Part shown: positions 10,526 to 21,792 of the stretch, one piece after another | Numbering within the stretch: position 1 is the first letter of the stretch | How the letters are laid out: the number at the start of each line of letters is the position of its first letter | From: Ilyonectria destructans | Taxonomy: Eukaryota > Ascomycota > Sordariomycetes > Hypocreales > Nectriaceae | Direction of reading: 5' to 3' | NCBI GenBank assembly: GCA_020740775.1 | Contig: JAHEWK010000013.1 | Location: forward strand, 248,001-312,000 | Length of the DNA: 64,000 nt | Translations under genes and position numbers: made by a program | The notes under the pieces: model-generated | The model's input: only the letters and a program-made list of their open reading frames with translations | Told to the model about the DNA's origin: nothing | Databases searched by the model: none

Positions 10526-11453
10526 GGGCGCTCAGAAGGTGGACAGGTAGAGGGGATGCATGCATTGCATGGTATTCGGTCTGCGTCTGCCAAGCACCGT
10601 TAGCTTCCCGGACATTACTTCACCAAAAATGTTGACAATTACGACATCCAAGATTCCTGAATAGGTTGGGGCTGGGGAACGTGTTAGTAGCTATCAAGTC
10701 TGTCGTTATATCATATTGCTTGTTTGCTCATCTTGTGGAACGTTCTGTAAACACTACTATTTAGAAAACAACATTCTCTGAATTAGCTTTTCATCCCCAA
10801 AAAGCCTTAGGTCCAAGGGAACTAAGCAATCCTTATAAGCTTTTTATAAATACTTAGTCTTACAGTCGACCTTTCATCGCCGTCTAGTCATACCTAGTTT
10901 TCCTAAAGAGATCACACTTAGTTCTAGTGATAGTATTTTTATTAGGCAGTCTTACAAATACTAATAGTAATTCGTAGCTATAACAAAGGACTAGATAGAG
11001 AGCGGTCTAGGGTGTGGTAGCAGTTAGTGCCTTTACTTTCGTAACAAAGGGCTATTCGGGTCGGGTTGGACCTAGTTCGTGTAGGAGTACGTTTTCCAAG
11101 AGGCATTTGAACTCGCCACAGGGCCGCCATCTCCTCCTGTATGCACCCATCGGCGCTGGAAGGCAGCTCACGTGAACTTTGTCCCGAATTAATGCCCTAA
11201 CAAAAGCCGAAAGCCGAAGGTTGAAAACTTTCGATGCTAATAACTTCAGTGCCGGTGGGGTTTCACCTACAAAGGCTGCCCGCACCACAGATGGGGTAGT
11301 CGGACTCTTCGGACTTCTCGGTCTTCCGGTCCCTAGGGGCGAATTCAGCCGATTTACTGCCTTACCGTGTACTATATGTATTCTGGTAGAGCAGTTCGCG
11401 AACTTCTGACAGGTTCAAAGGAATTTCAGACAGGAAATACCCCAATCCACAAA
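10526..11453. other. Intergenic with probable repeat remnant and decarboxylase promoter
   Basis: Contains AT-richer sequence at about 10,620-11,050 without coding signal, possibly an old repeat remnant. The last 200 bp carry CGGTGGGGT (11253-11261) and ATGGGGTAG (11291-11299), both like the cluster motif, upstream of the decarboxylase start. Confidence 0.45.
11253..11299. promoter_or_regulatory. Two GGGGT-type motif copies upstream of decarboxylase
   Basis: CGGTGGGGT at 11253-11261 and ATGGGGTAG at 11291-11299 lie in direct orientation, about 155-200 bp before the start codon at 11454. The same words occur at the dioxygenase and TAXI promoters, there as inverted pairs. Confidence 0.4.
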
Positions 11454-12582
11454 ATGGTGCTTCGCCTTTCGTTTGCCTGCTGGGATTATGACCGAGTGAA
11501 GGCCATTGAAGATGGAAGAGTTCGTCCCGAAGGAATAGAACTTACCTTCTTGAATTATCGTGTCGAGGAAACGTAAGAGGCTTCGAATGTCGTTGCGGCC
11601 GTTTGATTCGACCAGCTAATACCCTACCCTACACCAGCTTCTTTCGTCAACTGCGATTTCAAGAATTCGATGTCTCGGAACTCTCGTTGTCATCGTATGT
11701 GATGACACTGGCTCAAAAGAACCCACCATTTATCGCGCTGCCTGTGTTCCCCTCGAGATTCTTCCGCCACCAGTCCATCTATGTCAACAAGAATGCCGGA
11801 ATCTCGACGCCGAAGGACCTGAGAGGGAAAAGGATTGGCATTCCCGAGTATCAGAGTTCGTCTTCAGTCTCCTAAAATGGCACATCGCCCCCTTTAAAAT
11901 AAATTTTCTGACTTTATCCACAGTGACAGCAGCGGTGTGGCAGCGCGGGATTTTGGAAGAGGACTTTGGTGTACCGTTGAGCAGTGTGCATTTCTTCGTG
12001 GGGGCCATAGAGCCATCCGCGCAGCCACGGATTAGCAAAATCTCTCACAGCTTGCCAGAAGACATCAAGGTCACCCCCATTGGTGCGGGCCAGAATCTTT
12101 CCGAAATGCTCGCCAGCAACCAAATCGATGCCATTTTCAGTGCTAGCAAGCCTTCGTCAATGGACACGTCGCCTAACGTTGGACGTCTCTTCAATAACTT
12201 TAAAGAGGTTGAGTCTCAGTACTTCAAAGATAAGGGCATTTTCCCCATAATGCATGTCATAGCGCTCAAACGGAGTGTATACGAGTCGAATCCCTGGATT
12301 GCGAAGTCTTTAACCAAGGCTTTTGCGCAGGCGCTGGACTTTGCCTACGACGCAGTCTTAAACCGCGCTGCATTACGATATATTTTGCCTTGGTTAGAAG
12401 ATCATGTTGAGGAAACGCAGAGGCTGATGGGACGTGAGAAATGGTGGAATGACGGGTTTGAGGAGAATGCGCATGTTATTGATAAGTTTCTGGAATATCA
12501 TTATAAGCAAGGTCTTTCACCTCGCCGTCTTCAGCCGTCGGAGATTTTTGCACCAAATACATTAGAAACTTTTGTTATTTAA
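11454..12582 (+). CDS. 4,5-dihydroxyphthalate decarboxylase homologue
   Basis: 331-aa protein of the 4,5-dihydroxyphthalate decarboxylase family, bacterial members of which turn 4,5-dihydroxyphthalate into protocatechuate. Exons 11454-11572, 11638-11855 and 11924-12582 (sum divisible by three). Introns are 65 and 68 bp. Start MVLRLSFACWDYDRV and the motifs FDVSELSLSSYV and GKRIGIPEYQMTAAVW are characteristic, and the last two span correctly spliced junctions. The family has the periplasmic-binding-protein fold but lacks a signal peptide, as here. It is downstream of the TAXI-type gene on the same strand. A fungal ortho-phthalate or hydroxylated phthalate pathway feeding the dioxygenase is a reasonable hypothesis. 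Substrate specificity is not visible. Confidence 0.85.
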
Positions 12583-13448
12583 TAAATATTATTAGTTATA
12601 TAGCTTAATATCCTTCAATAAGGGAACCCAATGTTCGAATTTAATGTATCTTTATTATATATTAAAAAGTTACGAACTAATAGTTTCTATAGAGGCTGTT
12701 GTTAAGTAGTACAAATTAGCACTTAATTACTAGAAACTATGAGTTAGTATATTGGACCACAGTGGCAATCGGGGCACTGTGACTGGGACCTAGCCTAGCT
12801 GGAGCTGCGAGACATATAAGAGCTTGATCCCTCGCAGTCATCAAGGGACGACATCACTTTTCCAGTCTCGCACGTTTATCTTAGATTTTGGGCCCCAGTG
12901 CCAGTAATCTCTACGGCCAGCAATTCTTATTCTTTTCTCTCCAACATTTGATGTTTCCTATTAATAGGGATATAATCACACTCTCCAAGATGCAGCTGTT
13001 CCTGCAGCTTATTGAGGTATTGGGAAAGATAACCAGTTGGACTAGAAACCTTAGTCTGTTTGAGTAACTGTTAACCTTTGAATGGACTGGGTATATAGTC
13101 TGTATTGTTGATACTATTGTTGGTGTTTTTTTTTTTACTGTTGAGCTTCTAGCCCCCCCTCTGGGTATGTGTGTACTAGGGCACCCTAACCTCTTGATAG
13201 TCACACTCTCTTATATTTTATCTTAATTTTAGTAAGTCAGGTTGTTGGGTAATTCCTGTCGGAAGACCAGATTTTAGTTGGGTTATGATAAGCTGTTACC
13301 CTAGCTACCCTATAAACCTGTGCGGGTGGGTGTGGTTATTTTGGTCCAGAAGGCAAGTTCCCCCTTTTTGTAAGTATTTCTTTTAGTTCATATTATACAA
13401 GGTACTATATTTTAACTTGCTGTTAGATTGCAAATACAGTACCCAATG
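12583..13448. repeat. AT-rich spacer with solitary, weakly mutated transposon end
   Basis: 12,966-13,199 is a copy of the repeat unit seen at 32,767-33,100 and, inverted, at 31,711-32,035. It ends in the same ACTAGGGCACCCTAACCTCTT. This copy keeps C and G where the others have T and A, so it is the least RIP-altered. 12,612-12,660 resembles the AT-rich sequence around 62,430 in the same way. An open frame on the minus strand (12,911-13,204) lies inside the repeat and is not a gene. Confidence 0.65.
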
Positions 13449-14960
13449 TTAGTATATATCCTCCCAGATATACCAAGCTTTGAAACCGGTCTCAACCCCA
13501 GATCCCTTAAACACCGCTTTGAATTCCCGTCTCCTCTCATCCCAAATCTTTGAAACCTCATCCAAAAGGAGATTACCCTGGTAATCGTCCCAACCGTTAC
13601 TGCAAGGCATCTGCGCACGAGTAGGAAAATGAACCTGCACGCGCTGTAGCCCGGGAAAATCTCCAGCCATGGCTCGTTCCCCGATATGCAAGAGATCCTG
13701 CCAACACTCGTGCCATCTCTTCTCGCCAGAAACCATAGTGAAGGCGCTCATCTCGAAGCCTCGAATGGTCAAGTGGCGAACGGTAAGTGGAAGTAGTTCA
13801 GTCAAACATATCTTCTGCTCGAATGAGCCCCCCATCTTGTCGCGTCCAAAGAGGTGCCGGCAAAAGCATGAAATGTCGAGCTCGAGAGTCTGAAGGCTAG
13901 CGAATCTCCTCATCTGCTGTGTCGATATCATCATCAGGGCTGGATACTGATAGCCGCTGGCGGTTACCTTGCGTCCAAAGTCGAGACTCAAGTACTGGAG
14001 TGTGCCTTGTCGGGGCTTGAGGATTTCGATGAAGCGTGTAGGCGGCATATGATGACGTCTGACTTGAGAGTCGCCCCACGTGCCGTCACTGTCCGTGGAA
14101 AATGTGAAGGCTTTCAGGTTCGGAGCCAGCGCAATCATCTGGCTGAGGGTGTGGGTGTCGCTGTCTCCCCCGTGAAAAGACCACCCCGTCACTTGAAACG
14201 TGGTCAGGCTCTGCAGTGCAGGGCGGCAACTTTCCAGGTCGAATCCCTTGTCCAAGTCAGGCAATCTGTGTCCTTCTGTGCCTTTGAGAACCAGGGTTTC
14301 CAAGAGGGGGGTTTCGCGGAGAAAAAGAGATAGCTCCCTGCTGGCAACGCTGAAGCGATTGCACCCGCTTGAGTTGATCTCTAGGAATCGAAGCTTTGAA
14401 AACCCCGAGGCCTCTGCCAAATGCTTCAAGTGGCGGCGGAGAAAACCAAAGGTCGTCTTTTGCTTCTTCCCCTCGTCATCGGTGATATGTATCTCCAGAT
14501 GCTCGACTTTCGGACACAGAGACATTAGCAAGTCAGTCTCTAAATCCTTCTGAAGATTGCGCGGTTCGTCAACAGAGCCAATATTCACCGATAACTTCTC
14601 AGCCATTCGCTCCAAAAGAGGAAGGTTCTTGGGCTCCGCCGTCGAGGACGTAGGCAGATACAGCACCTTTACACACTGCGCCAGATCCGGTTGACGGTCG
14701 AGGGCTTGCAGAAGTGCATAGTATTGGACGTGAGAAGTCGGGTTGTGGAAGAGAATAGGTAGTGCGACGGAGCGGAAGCTTGTACTGACGTGAGTCAAGG
14801 CCTTGAGGGCTTTCACGTCGTCTCTCTGGTCGCTGATGGGGAACGTGCTCAAGGGCCCTAGGCAGCAGTGATGGCAGAAATGAGAGAAGATGACGCGGAG
14901 AATTTCAACGGGGAGGTCCTCAACGGATGTGGTGGATTTGTCATTCCTCATAGCGGCCAT
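13449..14960 (-). CDS. F-box protein
   Basis: Intronless 503-aa protein. Residues about 11-60 form an F-box (SVEDLPVEILRVIFSHF, then ALTHVSTSFRSVALPILFHN), the domain that binds Skp1 in SCF ubiquitin ligases. The remainder has the irregular leucine-rich pattern of fungal F-box/LRR-like proteins (HLEIHITDDEG, LETLVLKGTEG, LQTLELDISCF), probably the substrate-binding part. The target is unknown. It shares a short AT-rich 3' flank with the repeat to its left and shows no functional link to the catabolic cluster. Confidence 0.8.
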   Translation of the reverse strand: MAAMRNDKSTTSVEDLPVEILRVIFSHFCHHCCLGPLSTFPISDQRDDVKALKALTHVSTSFRSVALPILFHNPTSHVQYYALLQALDRQPDLAQCVKVLYLPTSSTAEPKNLPLLERMAEKLSVNIGSVDEPRNLQKDLETDLLMSLCPKVEHLEIHITDDEGKKQKTTFGFLRRHLKHLAEASGFSKLRFLEINSSGCNRFSVASRELSLFLRETPLLETLVLKGTEGHRLPDLDKGFDLESCRPALQSLTTFQVTGWSFHGGDSDTHTLSQMIALAPNLKAFTFSTDSDGTWGDSQVRRHHMPPTRFIEILKPRQGTLQYLSLDFGRKVTASGYQYPALMMISTQQMRRFASLQTLELDISCFCRHLFGRDKMGGSFEQKICLTELLPLTVRHLTIRGFEMSAFTMVSGEKRWHECWQDLLHIGERAMAGDFPGLQRVQVHFPTRAQMPCSNGWDDYQGNLLLDEVSKIWDERRREFKAVFKGSGVETGFKAWYIWEDIY

Positions 14961-15615
14961 GATAAACCGTGGTGTATTACAACAAGTTTGTCTGAGGCGA
15001 TTGCGGGGTTTTTATGTCACGTCTGACCTTAGGCAACAGTGGCCAAGAGTCGGGCGGCCAGTAGGAGGTAGTTGCAGGCGAGACGCATCAATCTGCACCT
15101 CATTTATTTGTCTGCTGACTGTTTTCTTAGAGATATCCTTGCAGCCTGCCTTTATTATCGCTGCCTTGACGATGAAAGTGCCCGCATTCCTATACGCAGG
15201 ATTTATTTGCCACCCTACAATTGTCAATAAACACTAGAACTTTAAATCACGATACGAAAAACTTACCCGTCGTCCTCTGCAGTCGCTCATCTTAGTGAGG
15301 GATATGTTGCACTGCTAACGTTAACATGTCTACCTCGGCAGCTATCTTAACGGAACTAACCACGATCTTTGTGAGACCATTTCCAGCAGTATGAAGTCAG
15401 AGGGACGGGCTGAGGTAATTTGAGAACGGTTGTCTATGGCGAACGAGCTGTGACGGGGAGGGAACAGGTCATGTTGCGTACGGTCTGCTCGGCTACATCA
15501 TCTCCCACGAGCTTTCTATTAGACCTATGTTTGACTTTAAGCCTGGTCTTGAGCAAATAAATACGAAGAGCGTATATTTCAAGTGATTTCCAGAGCCGAC
15601 CAGCTGTAAATTAGG
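14961..15615. other. Intergenic
   Basis: Upstream sequence of the F-box gene and downstream sequence of the chimeric bZIP gene. No feature identified. Confidence 0.5.
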
Positions 15616-18600
15616 CTAAATCAGGTTATGGACAAAATCGGGGCCAACGATATCTTCAACGCCTTCCGAGTTGAAGTCTATATAATAATCGAAGGCAGAA
15701 GCAGATGCGCCATAGTCATCGTCCTCTCCAGCGTTCTCCTCGTTCCGAATTGTTTGCCTATAGGATTCGTCAATACCAAATCGATGATTGTTGTCAGTAA
15801 TAGAGGCCATGGTGATGATGCTTTCTAGAGATGTGGGGCCCTGCTGGGCCTCGTTCAGTGCATCACTTTGCTGGACTCTATCCGTGCTCCTGGAGTCTGA
15901 GGAACCATATCCTCCCAGTTCGCAGGACAGCTCCTGGCTCCTTAATACCACGCCACTATCTGCCAACGAGCTCACAGGTGTCTCATGTCGGGTTGGTTGA
16001 GTCCTTCCAGAATTGGGTGATGCAGAACGGGCAGAGGGAGTGGTAGTTGAGAGCCACTCTTGGTAGAGTCTGTTGAGCCCCCGGCTAAGTATTTCATGCA
16101 GACTCGATGTCACGTCTTCATCCGCAAAGGAGGAGATTCTGCTAGTGCGCAATTCTTCAACCAAGGTGGCTGGGCCATGCCTTTGGGAGAACTCCCGAAA
16201 CCGACAAAGGTCCTCGGATAAGTCGGGATCCATATAGGCCGAAGCGGGTGGTGGCTGATTGGGAAATACAATGCTCCAGATGCGGAACCAATTCTCAGAC
16301 TCCGAGAGATTAGGCTTCGACTTATGAGTTAGTTCTCGATGTTGCTCATGTGATATTCCATCTAGTTTCATGGATGAGTCCCAGGTGCAGTGGCTGTGTC
16401 TGATGTGTCTCTGGTGGCTCTGCTTGTCGGAGAAAATAACCAAGCAACGCTCGCAGTAAAAGGCAGGTGTATGTTTTCTAGCCATGTGTTGTTTGACGCG
16501 TGAGATTTTGCCAAGTTTGGCCTTGAAGCAATCATTGTGCTTAGAGGGATTACGTTTCCAGAACGGGCAGGCTAGTAACAATGGACGACTTTCGCCTTGG
16601 TCCGGCCTTGCTCTTTTCGGTTGTCGTTGGCCATCCCCATCATTCTCGTCATCATTACCCCCAGGATTGTTTCTCTTTCTGAGAGTCCTCTGGTTACTTT
16701 CCGCAGTTGCGGTGGGGGCATTGTCCGTGGTTAGCGATCCCCCGCTGCTGCTGCTTGCATGGTGAGTGTTAACAGGCCGGTTGAGAATCCCAAATGCCTC
16801 CCATGAGCCTATCTCAGATATGGTGGACTTTGAGGTGCTTGTGCTTCGATATTCTGACAATAGGCGATGCACCGCCATGTCGATAATTGGGTTCAAAGCA
16901 GCTGCGGGACTGGGCGGCTTGATGGATGTGTCCTCTGAGGTATCTGATATTGAAAGCATGTCGGAATCAAGAGATGCGTCTTGGGGTCCAGTAACTGTAG
17001 CAGATGGCGACATGGAGTTCTCCAACGAGTCTATCGCAAGAAATGAAGCTTCTTCAGCACAGCTATGAGTGACACTTGGCACATGGTTGTCAAGTAGACT
17101 TCCAGCGCCGGCGCATGGTTGGACGATGTGGCGAACGTGCCAAAGGTCGTTTAGATTGATAGGGCGTAAGACTGCGCTAATATCTCTCGGCGACTGATGA
17201 AGGGTACAGGAACTGGCGCTATTGAGGGAGCCAAGAACGTGCCAAACTAGCATCTCATCTGTGTACTTGACTAACCCAAGCGCATGGTTAGACCCTTGGA
17301 GAAGAAAGCGTCCATCATCAGTCTTCAGGCGCGGTGCACCGACGAGATCAAATAGAATCTCTGGGGACACTTCAATCCCGGAGCAGAGGTCTGGGCGACG
17401 ACGTGTCGGAAATCCTCGAACGATAACGGACTTGGCGACCTCACCATCTAAGTGTAGGCTCGACATCAAATTCCCGCCCTGTGATTCATTGTGAAATCCG
17501 ATTTCCCAATGTTGGTTGCATACAAGACTCGATGAAGGATGTTGGGTCGCCAAAACGATATAAGGCGTACTGTGAACCACAAAATTTGTGTATGAGGGCT
17601 GCAAGGCAGTCCCCAGCCAGCTCAACTGCTCACCGCACTCCGCCACGGTGTGGGCAGACCCGTTGACTGTGACAACCAAAAAGTCCTCATCCAAGGTACA
17701 TAGAATGGTTGTTTTGTCCAATTGCGTAACTAGAAGTGTGTTAGGATACGAATAAAGTTATTGAACTGCGTGGACTGAAATCCTCTTACCATAAGGAATA
17801 TTCACGTGTGAACCATCAACTGCTACTTGAACGGCGTTCAAAAGCTCTGTCCCACCAGAGACCCATATCTGGTCAAAATATTGCTTGACTGTGGTTGCTT
17901 GAACTTGGTCTGAAGACGAGCTCGTCAAGACAACAAACGAAGAGATTGGCAGCTTTGGCGATGCCCGCCGTTTGAGCTGCTCCTCCTTGATCCGCATCTG
18001 GAGTGGGCTCCATGGAAGCTGGAATGTGACTCTGTAAGTGTTAGGATCTTTCCGCTTACTGATTCTGTTCTTTGGCAGTTTCGCCAGGATTGTTTGCCGG
18101 ACTTTATCAACCATTACGCGTGGCTCCAACTCATCCCAATGGAACTGCGACTCCTTTAAGAGGCTGCCGATTAGCCAATCGTATGCCGGGCTGGAAACTA
18201 TGGCCTCGCTATATGCCAGCAAATCATGCCAATTGTCGTCATCATCGTTTTCTTCCACTCCCTCGAAAAGGTCAGACGTGTCAACTTTTCGAGGATCGTC
18301 ATTTGATTTCCTTCCCCACATGCTCATTTTATCATGAAGAGACATGGCATCCGAGGCGGGTATGTGAACTTCAGAACCATCATCATTCGCATGGCAGAAC
18401 ATAAATTGCAGGTGCAAAGCTATTTCCCTAGGCGATGTTGTTAGTTAAGCCAGAGGGAAGGCCTTCAGGTCTCAGTGATCCTAATAAACTCACTGGTGAT
18501 TCTTGTGAACAAAATGCATGATGTGTCGACTCAAGTCATCCGTAGCGCCAGTGCTGAGTCTGATGGCAAATGCCTTGATAAGACCAGGAATGGTCTTAGA

Positions 18601-20211
18601 CATAGATGTCCAATTCTTGTCGGTCACATGTTGTCCAATTTTGGCAAAGATGTCTCTACAGACGTCCGATATGGACTGCCGAGTGAAGTTAGGGATGACC
18701 ATGGTGGCTGCTGAGTATACCGTTCTCGTATCATCCCCATGTGTGTTCGTCATGGAAAGAGAGGCAGCATCTCGCTGCTTGTCGAAAATTTCCCGAGCCT
18801 TTGCAATAAGGTCGGGATTTAGTGCGGATGCATATCCAGAATCTGTGAACGGCACGTTGTCCGCAACTAGTGACCGGCCTTGTCCCAGTTCCACCTTTTG
18901 ATGTGGTGCCGCCACATGCCAATCTTCCTGCAATTGACCCATTGGATATTGCTGGAGCTCTTCATCGGGCTTGGATACCGGGGCGTTGACGAATGCGGCA
19001 GCTTGCCCTCCCATCAGCTCTTGTCTCACGTGTTGCCGCTGGAGAGCAGGTTGGACAATGATGGCCCGAGAAGGTTTTGCCTTAGACACACAGTAGTTAG
19101 CGGCGAATCAATTGAAGTATCGTGCACCTAGAGTCAAACTCACTAGCTCGGGCCTATCGGGTTGCTGTTGCCAAGTCGGATTCGAGGGCAGTGGAGACAT
19201 GTCACCCTTGAGGACAGGCTGCGTCACATTGTCCGCGTCCATGGACTTCTTCCCAGCCTGGATGGGTTTCTCCTTCCTCAACCTCCTATTCCAGTTGACA
19301 GCATTCCTGAGTTCACTCAGAGTCTCGAAATCGCCGTCGGCCTTCCGTTTTCTTATTTGGTTCTCGTTCTGGGACAGCAGAGTCTGCCAACCCGATCAGC
19401 ATCGAAAATCTCTGGGGGGCTGCCAGGGCCGAGTGGCTGGTGTAACTTACATGAGGGTTAGACTGGTGGTCGTAGGGGCTTACAGCATTGAGGTCCATAC
19501 TGGGCATGAAGCTATCGGGCATGTACGGGTTCAGGCCGTTGTCACTCGGGGATGAGCCCCTCTTAACGGCATTGCTGAAGTGGGTCATTGAGGGGAGTGT
19601 CATGTCGACAGCAGAGGCAGAGAGGTAGTTGTAGGGCTGTGCTGTGCCATAAAGGGGAAGGGACATCTCATCAGGAGCTGGATAGGCTGAGTAGGAGAAG
19701 AGAGGAGGAGTATGAGAGCGTTCCCGGTTATCATAGGAGGCAGGAGAGAAAAAGTCCTCCTGCTTTATAGAAGGTGTGTACCGGCCCTGAGTGGGAAGAG
19801 TCTTGGTGGAGGTGGTAGGTTGAGTTTTATAAGACTTAGAGGAGGAGTACGTTGCATTGGTAGAGGAGGTCTGGGATTGATCTTTGGAGTCGGCGTTGTC
19901 AGAGGAGCGAGCACGGCGCTCGAGGTCTTCGAGACGGCGCTTAAGCTTCTTGCCTGAATTGCGAAAGACGTGTCAGTTCGCCTGTCACCTGGGGAGGCGG
20001 AGTTAAGCGGAGACAACTTACGGTAGTTGCGCTGGGCAATGCGGTTCTGTATCCTTCTGCGCTCGGCAAGATCGGAGATCTTGGTCCAGTCCTCGTCGGG
20101 GTTGGCAGAGCTGCTGAAGGCGCTGCTGGTGCCGTGACCGGAGTACTGGCGAGGAGCTTGAGGAGCGGCCGCGCAGGCGTAGTGAGGTTGTGACATGGTG
20201 AATATGGACAT
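15616..20211 (-). CDS. Chimeric bZIP plus C2H2-like domain protein, 1,423 aa
   Basis: One spliced frame runs through six exons: 20211-20022, 19953-19451, 19383-19144, 19080-18494, 18427-17790 and 17729-15616 (sum divisible by three). Introns are 60-68 bp with GTAAGT/GTGAGT-type donors. The N-terminus is a fungal bZIP basic region (AERRRIQNRIAQRNYRKKLK, residues about 49-68) with only a short following helix, as in that fungal subgroup. The middle has a Ser/Thr-rich stretch with the DSGYAS and TRTVYSA motifs common in fungal C2H2 proteins, then an AECGEQLSWLG segment. Residues about 1105-1165 hold a C2H2-like cysteine/histidine cluster (LACPFWKRNPSKH, RVKQHMARKH, YCERCLVIF). The junction intron (19081-19143) has donor GTGAGT and a perfect GCTAAC branch. 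The second half has no ATG at its start. Alternatively, these are two adjacent genes. A start at 20304 or 20196 is also possible. Confidence 0.65.
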
Positions 20212-21507
20212 GGTTGTTAATGATGACGTGCGATGTGAGAATGGAGAGAGCGGGAGAAAGAGATGGCTGGAGAGCTGGAGAGCTAGAACTGCCGTGTTTC
20301 TCAAGTCTCTTTCTATCTGTTATGCACTGCTCCCACTGTTGTATTGTGCTCGATAGGCAGGCAGCAACGAAGGAAGGAGGAGGACAGAGGAGGGAGGCGT
20401 GTTGTTATAGTAGACTAGATGGTGAGAAGAAAATATAAGCCTGAGACGAGCTAGGGCCTAAGACTAGGGCCCGTAGTCTCGCGCTCGCGTCCCATCTCAG
20501 GTCTATTGAGCTGAAAGCGACCAGTTCAAGGTGTTGATGCTTGTCTTTCGAACCGGATTTGGCAATGCGACATTTCAATTTTTGCTCAGGCAGAAAACGA
20601 GAGGAAATGTATTCAACCAGCCTGCTTGGGCACACTAAGCTGACAACACAATTGTGCCTTTGTGTCTCATTGGTCGGGATGGCCACCAGCATGTGTGCAA
20701 GCTTGGCCAATAGCATCAAAAGGCACGACCGTGCCAAGATGCAATTTCGACGTATTTGTGCATAGCAGCACCTTGATCAAAAGCTTAGTGAAATCTCAAT
20801 GTGTCGATGGCCCTTTGATGCGAGGACATTGCGTAAAAAAGAATGTGTTCTTCGCATCGCTGTGTCGATAAACTCAGTAGAATGTGGCTTGGCTCGGATA
20901 TAAGTGCCCCAAAAACCAGCCGTTCAGGGGTAGCTTTAAACTCGCAGATAAAAGTACAAGATTGATTGACTAACAATAAGTTACCATACATTCGCAAATA
21001 TCCATTCCAGGGAAAGAAAAACAAGCTGCAGAATCAGTGACTAATGCCAGATTTCACTATGTCTAATATATTAAACCCCCCAGCAGCGGATAGTAATATG
21101 TACATGCAAGTAAAGCGAAAAAGGAGAAAGTCTCGGCTGATATTCAATGCTGACACTATTGTGTGAGGACCCAGAAAATATATCCACCCCGCGCGTTGTA
21201 TATATACGCATACGAAGGACCTGGATGACTCGGGACGCCTTGCCAGGAGACTTGAATTGCCCGAGACTAAGATATCCCGATCATCCTCTTGATTGTTGCG
21301 TTGGGAGTATCAGTCAGAGGTTTCGTCGTCACCCGCCTGTCGTCGCTTGTCAGTTCAAAGTTGAGAGCCCAACGAGTTTCTCTATTCTCTCAAGCAAGAG
21401 AGACAATTACCCACCCACCCACGCATAGAAACAGAGTCACATAAATAGAGAGGGAAAGGCAGAGCCTAACCCACTAAGGCTTCTCGAGAAAACACAAAAC
21501 TCCGTAA

Positions 21508-21792
21508 ATGGACTCACACACAATACACTCTCACCGCAGAAAGCCGTCGATCACTCCGAACTCGGATGGACACGGCCAGGCCATCCCTCACGCTCACCAT
21601 CCGCGACATCTACATCCCCTAATGGAAATCATCACCTCCCAAGACAACCAGAACAATGCCCGCAAGCGCAAGACGCGCTGCGTGACCAACGACGGTGACG
21701 GCGACTGCGTCCACTCCCAGCTCCGGGCCTTGACGCGCGTGACCTCGCCGGCGCGGTCCGACAAGGGGATGAGTCTGACGGCTTTCATTTGA
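21508..21792 (+). CDS. Small hypothetical ORF, 94 aa
   Basis: Unrecognised. The second half (residues about 45-90) shows C/G in nearly every third codon position, like real genes of this window, and encodes a basic, Asp/Gly-containing segment (ARKRKTRCVTNDGDGDC). The first half is His-rich. No signal peptide or membrane segment. It could be a small gene, a remnant of one, or a chance ORF in a GC-rich leader. An open frame on the opposite strand (21594-21968) is less codon-biased. Confidence 0.3.
   Translation: MDSHTIHSHRRKPSITPNSDGHGQAIPHAHHPRHLHPLMEIITSQDNQNNARKRKTRCVTNDGDGDCVHSQLRALTRVTSPARSDKGMSLTAFI

Noticed and set aside
12911..13204. 97-codon minus-strand open frame
   Set aside because: It lies inside the solitary repeat unit; the other copies have no open frame there.
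19081..19143. Treating the bZIP and C2H2-like halves as two genes
   Set aside because: The upstream half could end at a TGA about 15 codons later, but the strong intron, phase match and missing downstream ATG favour one gene; kept as an alternative only.
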